Below, piece by piece: positions 35,049 through 42,544 of a DNA stretch of 64,000 nt (the stretch's first letter is position 1; each line of letters begins with the position of its first letter). The notes under the pieces are model-generated. The model made no database searches. It was not told the DNA's origin and saw nothing but the letters and a program-made list of their open reading frames with translations. The position numbers and the translations under genes were made by a program. The stretch comes from Deltaproteobacteria bacterium (lineage in GTDB: Bacteria; Myxococcota_A; UBA9042; DTJE01): contig JAKPOP010000003.1 in NCBI GenBank assembly GCA_029547805.1, positions 372,001-436,000 of the forward strand, given 5' to 3'.

Positions 35049-36848
35049 TCAGTAGGGGTAAAAACGCCAGACCATGTCTTCAAACGGGCGTCCCATCGCC
35101 TTGGCAAACGCCTCCAGGTTTCGCATGAGGCCCGGCGTAACTGCCCGTAATGCCTGGAGTTGCACCCTCACACCTCCTCTGTCTCCCTGCTCGATGGCGA
35201 GCCACAGGCCCAACAGAGCCCGATTGCAGGTCACGGACCCGTCCTGATCGTGCAGGCTTCCGGTCAGCCCATCGAACCGCTTCAACCCTTCCTCCGCCTC
35301 CCGCTTCCGTCCCGACTTCCACAGCCATGTCACGCGCCATCGCAAGGCCGACCATCCAATATGCGCAGGGACCCCACTCTCGGGGTCAAGGCCTTCCAGT
35401 AACTGGAAAGCCTCGTCATCCAAATCGCCCAGCAGCACCTTTCCGCTGGCGTAGGCCAGTGCCACGAAAGGGTTCTCCCGGATCAGGTCCCTGATGACTT
35501 GCTGCTCCAGGGTCCTGCGAAATCTGTCGGCACGTTTCCATTCACGGCGGTCTTCCAGGGCAGCCGCCAGATGGTACCAGAGGCACAGCGGATGCGCCGA
35601 CTGGTCGTCCAGGAACCGGCTTGTCCAGCCCGTTGCGGCCTCCCGAGCCAACGCGATCGCTTCCACGGGATCGCCTGCCACCGCTTCATACCGCGCCAGG
35701 GCGCCCAGTACCCGGAGGTGATCCGGATGGGCCTCGCGACCACGGACCAGGCAACGCCTGGTGACCCGCAAGACCTCGGCCCGATCGGCACAGCCCGTAT
35801 CAGCCGCCTGCTGGACCCAGTGGGCGATGTAGGCCAGCCTGACGGTGACGGGCACGGATCGAAGCATGTCCCCTCGGGGCACAGAGAGGAGGACATCCTC
35901 CCTGCCCAGATGACGAGACGCAATGGCCTGGGCGCACTGGAGTTTCCATCGCTGGGTCGCGGAGATCGAAGTCCAGACCTCCAGTGCCCGGCCGGCCATG
36001 TTCCTGACAGGTTCCCATGTCGAAAGGCCAAGGCTATCGTGCATCGCCAATCGAAACAGCCCATCCACGATGGCGCGACGTTCCCCAGGGCTGTTAAACC
36101 TGTTCTCGACCAGCCTCCAGATATCACTGCCAAAGACCAGGGCCAGGGCCTGGTCGAATCGATCCACCGGGATGACCTCCATCGACCCTTTCGATGCTTC
36201 CCGTGCCTCTTGGGCGTTGTCCGGAGCCACCAGAATGCGGCGCACCCTGGGTGCCATCTCCCGCAATGCGCGGACCTTGCGCCCAATCGCATCCACCGGC
36301 AGGACCTCCCCCATGGCATTCACCGCGGCGGAGGCTGCCAGGTCATCCGGCACACACACCCCCAACAGGTCGGATGTCAGGGCCAGTCCGAAGGACAGCC
36401 CGAATGAGCGCCCATCCAGCGCCACAGGGAAAGATGGACTCTCCGTTGCTCCCCCATCATGACGGGCCTCTATCTCCAAGGCCTGTCGATGCAGACTTCG
36501 ACGGTGGGACAGCGAGGTCCAGATGACCGGCAAGTGCCGTGGCAACGCTGCGAGGACATCCTTCCAGGCCTCCTGGGCCTGCTCGATGAAATGGCGCCCC
36601 TCATTGCCAAAAGGGTTCCGATCATCGACAGAGAAGACCCAAAGGGAGACGTCGCCCCTCCCAACCGCGATCAAGGCAACCAGGCCCGGTCGCTGGGGTG
36701 GGCCGTCCAGGCCGGATATCTGGCGGGCTCGATCCATCGCCTGAACATCCTCGGATCGAGGCCATGACCAGGGCGAACTCCGCAGGGCCAGCCGGGCCCT
36801 TTCCAGGTCATCAGGTTCCAGTTCGTCGTGCGTGAACCACCGTCGCAT
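35049..36848 (-). CDS. Lon-like (S16-type) protease domain with C-terminal helical repeats
   Basis: 599 residues. About 140-240 matches the proteolytic fold of Lon: ALDGRSFGLSFGLAL resembles the Lon catalytic block DGPSAG, placing the nucleophile at Ser148, and GEVLPVDAIGRKVRAL matches the GRVLPVGGLKEKLLAA block, giving catalytic Lys191; ILVAPDN follows as in Lon. No AAA+ domain is present. Residues about 300-599 are TPR-like helices, plausibly a sensor or substrate-binding part. The start at 36848 overlaps the upstream stop by ATGA; a longer start at 36893 is unsupported. It forms an operon with the next two genes on -. No SAVED or CARF domain is evident. Confidence 0.75.
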   Translation of the reverse strand: MRRWFTHDELEPDDLERARLALRSSPWSWPRSEDVQAMDRARQISGLDGPPQRPGLVALIAVGRGDVSLWVFSVDDRNPFGNEGRHFIEQAQEAWKDVLAALPRHLPVIWTSLSHRRSLHRQALEIEARHDGGATESPSFPVALDGRSFGLSFGLALTSDLLGVCVPDDLAASAAVNAMGEVLPVDAIGRKVRALREMAPRVRRILVAPDNAQEAREASKGSMEVIPVDRFDQALALVFGSDIWRLVENRFNSPGERRAIVDGLFRLAMHDSLGLSTWEPVRNMAGRALEVWTSISATQRWKLQCAQAIASRHLGREDVLLSVPRGDMLRSVPVTVRLAYIAHWVQQAADTGCADRAEVLRVTRRCLVRGREAHPDHLRVLGALARYEAVAGDPVEAIALAREAATGWTSRFLDDQSAHPLCLWYHLAAALEDRREWKRADRFRRTLEQQVIRDLIRENPFVALAYASGKVLLGDLDDEAFQLLEGLDPESGVPAHIGWSALRWRVTWLWKSGRKREAEEGLKRFDGLTGSLHDQDGSVTCNRALLGLWLAIEQGDRGGVRVQLQALRAVTPGLMRNLEAFAKAMGRPFEDMVWRFYPY

Positions 36849-37897
36849 CAGAACTCCCAGACGTCTCCGACATGGGAATCCCGGGCCCACCATGCACCGG
36901 GGTCCAGACTGGCCACCTCCCGAAGGCGTGTGACCTCGGTTGTGATTCGGCGCGGCAGACCAACCCGGAAGTTGTCCCCCTGCTCGTCCAGCGATCGCAG
37001 TTCCGCATCGAGTCGTGGACTCCCGCCGCGCAAATCGACCAGAACCCGAAGGGCCTCCAGGTCATCCCGTGACTCGCACCAGGCGATCCAGCGACGAATC
37101 CAGGCCGGTTCCTCAGGGTCCAGTGTCTCTTCCACTTCGTGGAGCAGGTCCCGGAGGCGTCGCACTTCCTCCAGCGCCAGCGACTCAATGCGCCGCACCT
37201 CCTCCATCGACTGGCTCTGAATCCAGTCATCGATGAAATCACTGAGAACCGTGGCATCTTGGGCCATGGCCCGCTCGATGGCGATCCGCACCTCGTCTGC
37301 AGTCGTGCACAGGCAACGGAATCGTCTGAACACCGCAAGGGCCATGACCTGTGACAGCGCATCCATGCCATCCAGGTGACGGAGGACGGCTGAACGCAAC
37401 CACTCTGGGGACTTTTCGTCCAGGCGCGCCCTCAGGACCTCCAGCACCTGCTCGAAGCGGTCCTGCCGATCGCCCGCTTCCGTTGCCAGGCAACGATGAA
37501 AATCCCCACGGGCGTCCCGGAGGATCGCAAGCACCGTTTCTTCATCCAGGCGAATGGAGAACGCCGATTCCGGGGCCAGCGAAGCCTTCAAGAGACCAGA
37601 ACGGTTGACATCAAACCGTACTCCCCCGATGGTCCCCCTCACCTCGAAAGCCCGCATGGTCTCATCGAAGGACAGTCGCACGAGGCCATCTGCAGGGCGA
37701 TATTCCTCCGTCAACCCGCACCGCAACGGCGTGACCACCATCCATGCGTCCACGGGCTGCTGCATCACCATTTTCCCGTGGTGAATCACGTCCGCCGTGG
37801 CTCGCACCGGGTGCCAACGCAAGGGCGCCCCTGCCGGCAGGCCCAGCGCATCCCTCTCCCTTGGCTCAAGTCTGATCCCTTCCGTTTCGTCGATCAT
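36848..37897 (-). CDS. Unknown protein between Lon-like and sigma-like genes
   Basis: 349 residues, not recognised. The N-terminal ~130 residues look beta-rich (WHPVRATADVIHHGKMVMQQ; DAWMVVTPLRCGL), and the C-terminal ~200 are helical and acidic (SMEEVRRIESLALEEVRRLR; LHEVEETLDPEEPAW). No signal peptide or membrane helix. GGGGGAGG precedes the ATG at 37897. It is coupled to the Lon-like gene by ATGA and follows the sigma-like gene by 13 bp, so it could be the protease substrate or an inhibitor of the sigma-like protein; this is inference from position only. Confidence 0.65.
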   Translation of the reverse strand: MIDETEGIRLEPRERDALGLPAGAPLRWHPVRATADVIHHGKMVMQQPVDAWMVVTPLRCGLTEEYRPADGLVRLSFDETMRAFEVRGTIGGVRFDVNRSGLLKASLAPESAFSIRLDEETVLAILRDARGDFHRCLATEAGDRQDRFEQVLEVLRARLDEKSPEWLRSAVLRHLDGMDALSQVMALAVFRRFRCLCTTADEVRIAIERAMAQDATVLSDFIDDWIQSQSMEEVRRIESLALEEVRRLRDLLHEVEETLDPEEPAWIRRWIAWCESRDDLEALRVLVDLRGGSPRLDAELRSLDEQGDNFRVGLPRRITTEVTRLREVASLDPGAWWARDSHVGDVWEF

Positions 37898-37910
37898 CGT
37901 GCCTCCCCCA

Positions 37911-39047
37911 CTAGGAAACGGAGGTCTTCGCCGGATCTGAGCGCTCACCATCGATCCGGGGTGACCGCTGATAGACGCGAAGGTCCTCGATCCACTTCCG
38001 AGCGGTCAGCAGCCCCTTGAGCGTGGGACCTCCTGGCCGGGGACCCGCCTGCCTCACAGCGGCCTCAAGTTGCTTCCGGGATTCCTCGAGCCTTTTCAGG
38101 AAATCGCAGACCCGGCGGTACAGACGATTTCTCATCTTCGTGAAATCCTGGTCCTCCCGTGTCCTTCCTTCGTGAGCAAGTTCCTCTTCTGCCCGCTTCG
38201 TCACGGTGGTCCGGTCCAGGCGAATGTCCACCAGGAGTCGGTAGGTCGCCACGAACAGTTCCATGCGATCGGGCTGGATGACGTCATCCATGCAATTCCG
38301 CAGCACACAACCATAGGCCTTGACACTCTGGATCAGTGTTTCCCATCCTGCCTGGGGGCCACCGTCTGGCAAGTCCCAGTATTTCGGTTCAGTCAGAAGT
38401 TCCATGAGGGGTGCCACGCGGGGTTCCAGGTGTTCCTGCATTGCCCTGAAGACCTCCCCCCCGAACCCTCCTTGGCCCGCCCTGGCCCATGTCTCCATAT
38501 CGCCAAAGCGTCGCCGTTCCTCTTCCATCAGGGTGACCAACCTCTGTTTCGCTCTTTCCAGGTCCTGTTGTAGCCGCGATAGAACATGTGAGAGGCGTCC
38601 GTCTTGACCCAAGAACTCCTCAGGAATGCCAGCCCCCTTCGCCTGGAGGCCACCATGCGCCTCATCGGCCTGATTGGAACGCGCGTGGACCTCGAGGGCA
38701 CTCTTCGAGTCGTCTGGCAATGGCACATGCCGGAGTGATCTTTGATGGTCTTTGATTCTGTTTCGGATGGCCGTCATCAGGTAGGCGATCGCGTGATCAT
38801 CGGTCACCAGCTCCTGACAAAGATCGAACCCATTGTCAAGCCAGAACATCAGAGAAATATGGAGGCATTCCACCTCCTCAGGAACCTGTGCTGTGATATT
38901 CGCGCCATCGTAGTGGAGGCGCTTGCAGACGGCCTGGAAAAGGACAGTGAACGCCTTCCAGCGAAGAGGCATCTGGGGATATCGCTGGATATCCGCCAGA
39001 ATCCTGAGGGCATCCACTGCCGTCATGGAACCGTTTCCGGCCGTCAT
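37911..39047 (-). CDS. Sigma-factor-like protein (region 2-like N-terminus)
   Basis: 378 residues. Residues about 15-105 resemble sigma70 region 2: WKAFTVLFQAVCKRLH, an acidic helix, then AIAYLMTAIRNRIKDHQRS, very close to the AWLxxxxRNRxxDHLR pattern of ECF-type factors. The middle is a long Arg/Glu coiled coil (QQDLERAKQRLVTLMEEERR). A Lys/Arg-rich helical segment (KMRNRLYRRVCDFLKRLEES) near the end could be a region 4-like DNA-binding part, but this is weak. It is first gene of the operon with the unknown and Lon-like genes and divergent from cas2. Two in-frame ATGs (39047 and 39026) come from a 21-bp insertion; either could be used. Confidence 0.55.
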   Translation of the reverse strand: MTAGNGSMTAVDALRILADIQRYPQMPLRWKAFTVLFQAVCKRLHYDGANITAQVPEEVECLHISLMFWLDNGFDLCQELVTDDHAIAYLMTAIRNRIKDHQRSLRHVPLPDDSKSALEVHARSNQADEAHGGLQAKGAGIPEEFLGQDGRLSHVLSRLQQDLERAKQRLVTLMEEERRRFGDMETWARAGQGGFGGEVFRAMQEHLEPRVAPLMELLTEPKYWDLPDGGPQAGWETLIQSVKAYGCVLRNCMDDVIQPDRMELFVATYRLLVDIRLDRTTVTKRAEEELAHEGRTREDQDFTKMRNRLYRRVCDFLKRLEESRKQLEAAVRQAGPRPGGPTLKGLLTARKWIEDLRVYQRSPRIDGERSDPAKTSVS

Positions 39048-39281
39048 GGGTCCTTTTCCATCCAAGAAAAGTCAATCCTCAAGGGGGCAGAGTCTGTCCC
39101 AACCGGCCGCCCTTGTCAACGCATCCCTTCCATGAGTTATGCTCAATGGACAGGCCCGGTGCAGTCTTTTGGAAGGATGGGATCGCAGGAGGTGGCCATG
39201 CTGGTGCTGGTGACCTACGACATCACGGACCCCCAACGACTGCGGCGGGTGGCCAAGGTCTCGGAGGGCTTCGGCCGCCGG
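38947..39281. repeat. Duplicated divergent sigma-like/cas2 region, copy B
   Basis: The intact counterpart of 27095-27410. The candidate cas2 -10 here is TATGCT (39138-39143), with TTGTCA at 39113-39118 (long 19-bp spacer); in copy A the same -10 reads GATGCT, consistent with decay there. Confidence 0.8.
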
Positions 39282-39473
39282 GTCCAGAAGAGCGTCTTCG
39301 AGTGCGAGATGGACGAAAAGGGGATCGTGCAGTTGCGTCGGGCCCTGGAGGACGTGATGGACCCTCAGGTGGACTCGGTCCGCTTCTATCGCCTCTGTGG
39401 TCGTTGTCGCGGGTCCGTGGAGGTGATGGGGATCGGCACCCTTCCCCGGGAGGATGACCTGGTCGTGTTGTAG
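39198..39473 (+). CDS. cas2: Cas2, type III-associated (the intact copy)
   Basis: 91 residues. MLVLVTYDITDPQRLRRVAK is the Cas2 N-terminal block with the conserved TYD; VQKSVFECEMDEK is the second strand. AGGAGG precedes the ATG. It is the partner expected for the Cas1 at 29473, since the copy next to that cas1 is truncated. Immediately downstream the CAPP and cas1 genes of this copy are reduced to a fusion remnant. Confidence 0.95.
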   Translation: MLVLVTYDITDPQRLRRVAKVSEGFGRRVQKSVFECEMDEKGIVQLRRALEDVMDPQVDSVRFYRLCGRCRGSVEVMGIGTLPREDDLVVL

Positions 39474-39518
39474 GGGCCTCCTCATGTCCCGGCAGCCGGA
39501 CCATCACCCACTCCTGGC

Positions 39519-39850
39519 TGGCCCGGGCCCAGGCTGCCCGGGCTCTTGAACTGGCGCGCCAGATCGAGGCGCACCTGAAGGCCATCCTGGAGGCGCGGCA
39601 GGCGGGGGAGGACCCATTGGGCTCCGACGAGGATCCGGAACCTCCCGCCGGGCGGCGGCGCCTCCTGATGACCCCCATGGGCAGTCGGAAGTGGGTGACG
39701 GCCTACGAGCGTCGGTTGGCCGAGACGGTCGAGTATCCTCGGGCCGGTTGTCGGCTGACCTATCGCCAGGTCCTGCGGGAGCAGGTATACTGCCTCGCGA
39801 GGCATTTCCTGGGCCAGGAGCGGTACCAGTGCTTCCGTTGCTCCTGGTGA
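39519..39850 (+). pseudogene. CAPP'-cas1' deletion remnant (copy B)
   Basis: 39519-39602 matches a segment near the CAPP 3' end (29293-29377), and from about 39590 the sequence matches the cas1 3' end (30324-30585). The join lies in a shared GGAGGCGC(A/G)GCAGG, so about 1 kb was lost by recombination at a 14-bp near-identity. The cas1 part keeps about 87 codons, including RKWVTAYERRL, but lacks every catalytic residue. Confidence 0.88.
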
Positions 39851-40116
39851 CTGGGGGGTCTTTGACAACTGGATCGGTGACATCATGAACGAGCCGAAAA
39901 ACCTCGCACCTCCCCAGCACCCCCCCGATCGGCGCCAACCCCTGGAAATTCCTACCAGTGACCCGAGGGGGTCCGCGGTTTCCGATTACTCTGCAATTTC
40001 CGTGACTTGCGCCACTCCGGCCGGTCGCTGGTTGTCATGGGGGGGAGGGGGGTGGGGGGGTCCGTGGAAACGTGCTATGCTCCCCCTGTTGGGAAGCGGG
40101 GCCCCGATGGGTAGGG
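39851..40116 (+). promoter_or_regulatory. Leader of array 3 with G-tract and extended -10
   Basis: Almost identical to 30586-30850. G7-A-G6-T-G7 at 40039-40060 and TGCTATGCT at 40073-40081, 36 bp before the first repeat. The strict conservation of both elements between copies whose upstream coding parts have decayed suggests that both leaders are still used. Confidence 0.7.
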
Positions 40117-41702
40117 GTCCGAAGAACCACCCCGATGAAGAGGGGATTGAGACCAACCAGCACCACAAAGGGTGCTAGTACCTGCGGCATGTCCGAAGAA
40201 CCACCCCGATGAAGAGGGGATTGAGACTTTTTGACCGTGTCCCTGGCCAACACCACTCCCAGGGGTCCGAAGAACCACCCCGATGAAGAGGGGATTGAGA
40301 CAGTCTCATGGCCCCCTTCTTGGTCGCCGCCCCGCAGATGTCCGAAGAACCACCCCGATGAAGAGGGGATTGAGACTTCCAGGATCCTTTTCGCCTCCAG
40401 GGGCACTCCGTCTCGTCCGAAGAACCACCCCGATGAAGAGGGGATTGAGACTCTCTTTTTGTCATTTGTTCTCCTCCACAATAGCGTAGTCCGAAGAACC
40501 ACCCCGATGAAGAGGGGATTGAGACTTCACCGCCCACAAGACGTAGACCACTCGAAGAACCGGGTCCGAAGAACCACCCCGATGAAGAGGGGATTGAGAC
40601 AGAACCTCCGGCAGCTCCCGCCCTGTATGCTCAATCCGTCCGAAGAACCACCCCGATGAAGAGGGGATTGAGACCTCCTCCTGGAGGCTCCTGACCAACT
40701 CTTCTTTCAAGTCCGAAGAACCACCCCGATGAAGAGGGGATTGAGACAGCATGCAACCAATAATTAATAGCCCACCTCCCGGCGTGTCCGAAGAACCACC
40801 CCGATGAAGAGGGGATTGAGACCAAGAACTTCGGGCAGCTCCTGCCCCGTGTGCTCAAGTCCGAAGAACCACCCCGATGAAGAGGGGATTGAGACCTCAG
40901 AGGGGAAGACGACGTACAGGATATCCCGGACGTCCGAAGAACCACCCCGATGAAGAGGGGATTGAGACAAGCCCTTCCAGTAGTCCGACTCTCCACCTGA
41001 CCGGGTCCGAAGAACCACCCCGATGAAGAGGGGATTGAGACGCCCAACTCGCTCTGCTTCATGACCAAGCCTTTCATGTCCGAAGAACCACCCCGATGAA
41101 GAGGGGATTGAGACTTCACGAACAAATCTAATGATCAAATCAAGATCGCGGTCCGAAGAACCACCCCGATGAAGAGGGGATTGAGACTCCTCATTGTGGG
41201 AGACCTGGAGGGCCTCCCACAATGTCCGAAGAACCACCCCGATGAAGAGGGGATTGAGACATGAGGGACGGGAAGTAGAACACCATCTTGACCTCCTTGG
41301 TCCGAAGAACCACCCCGATGAAGAGGGGATTGAGACTCCACAGAATACTCCCCCCCGACATCCACACGGATGTGTCCGAAGAACCACCCCGATGAAGAGG
41401 GGATTGAGACAGTATAAACGAGCCAGCACCGTTCGTGCTGGCTGTCCGAAGAACCACCCCGATGAAGAGGGGATTGAGACCAGGGGAGGCAGTGATGCAT
41501 GCAGCCAGTAATTAATAGGTCCGAAGAACCACCCCGATGAAGAGGGGATTGAGACGGAACATGAAGTTCACCTCGTCTTGTGGGTTGCTCGTGTCCGAAG
41601 AACCACCCCGATGAAGAGGGGATTGAAGACTCCACGGCGAGGGTGCTCTCTCCGCCGTTGCCGTTGGCCAGAGAGCCCCCCCGAGGAAGAGAGACTCAAG
41701 AG
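40117..41702 (+). CRISPR. CRISPR array 3 (type III-type repeat), 21 repeats plus a degenerate relic
   Basis: Same 37-bp repeat as array 2; 20 spacers of 33-39 bp between 40117 and 41630. The 21st repeat (41593-41630) has a 1-bp insertion near its 3' end. A further spacer-sized gap is followed by a relic (41666-41702) matching the repeat at 25 of 37 positions. Orientation + from the leader and decayed 3' end. Notable spacers: 41337 shared with array 2; 40601/40823 and 40748/41481 homologous pairs; 41188 and 41411 perfect inverted repeats. Confidence 0.98.
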
Positions 41703-41866
41703 GCCGACAAGTGGCTACCGGTCATCATGGCCTTGGCAACTGGAGGCCCCGCACTCCTCCAATGCCGATTTGCAATGAACAGATCCGCTTCCTGTCTGGT
41801 TGTCGTTCCTTGAAACCGTTGTTGGTTCCAACTCCTGTCACACTCCAAAGAAGGAGCACCCCTGCC

Positions 41867-42544
41867 ATGTCCAAGCGCTATCAGATTCTGGAAATCCTGC
41901 AATTTTCATGGTCTCGTCAGAAAGGCGTCATCACAGCCCCGATTGCCGCGGCCGCTGTCCTGCTGGTCGCCGCCTGCTTGTCAGGCAGCATTGACAAAGC
42001 CAATCTGTGGTCGGTCATCGAGCCGGTCCTGAGTCTTGTCACGCTGGCCGTCGCGGTCGTGATCTGGTGGGGAGAACAGCAGGAGGCATGGGAACGCAGC
42101 CTCCCCAAACGACTGACGGTCTCCTTTGTCGTCAACGAGGGCGGCCGCAGTATCGAGGTGATGCGGTGCGAGAAGGCCTACCTCGCCGGCGAGGCCGATA
42201 TTCGAGCCTGGGGACAGCAACTGGGCTCGCAGATGGCCATGGATCAACTCCAGTTCTTTCCGAACTACCAGCAGGAATCCCTGCCCCCGAAGCGTGACGA
42301 GGATGGCCGTTTCTACAAGGACTATCGTCTGACCATCCAATTGCGAGAGTTCCCAACAAATATCGCCCGATCGGGAAGCCCTCCCTACGTTCATTGGACA
42401 GCCCCGGAATTCTCGGACTCGAGGAACCATCCCGCGAAGCCCAAGGCGACGTCCAATGGCGGCCCGGAGACTCCCCTCAACCCGCCATCCACCGCACCCA
42501 GTGAAATCGCCGGTCCCGCTGGTCCCCATCAGATCAGAGAATAA
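41867..42544 (+). CDS. Two-helix membrane protein, candidate type III accessory protein
   Basis: 225 residues, family not recognised. Two hydrophobic helices near the N-terminus (VITAPIAAAAVLLVAACL, about 26-43; SVIEPVLSLVTLAVAVVIWW, about 54-73) are followed by a soluble domain of about 95 residues (KRLTVSFVVNEGGRSIEVMR ... YRLTIQLREFP) and a Pro/Ser-rich tail. AAGGAG precedes the ATG. It lies between array 3 and the convergent CARF-HEPN gene, overlapping it by 16 bp. Small membrane proteins with a soluble domain are common accessories of type III loci, so a membrane effector role is plausible but unproven. Confidence 0.65.
   Translation: MSKRYQILEILQFSWSRQKGVITAPIAAAAVLLVAACLSGSIDKANLWSVIEPVLSLVTLAVAVVIWWGEQQEAWERSLPKRLTVSFVVNEGGRSIEVMRCEKAYLAGEADIRAWGQQLGSQMAMDQLQFFPNYQQESLPPKRDEDGRFYKDYRLTIQLREFPTNIARSGSPPYVHWTAPEFSDSRNHPAKPKATSNGGPETPLNPPSTAPSEIAGPAGPHQIRE

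Noticed and set aside
35049-36848. A SAVED or CARF nucleotide sensor in the Lon-like protein
   Set aside because: The C-terminal half reads as helical repeats; no cyclic-nucleotide-binding motif could be recognised.
30888-41592. General claim that all array 2 and 3 spacers are antisense to coding sequences
   Set aside because: A 36-nt stretch is open in at least one of three frames most of the time by chance, so this is only argued for the homologous pairs and the translation-start spacer.
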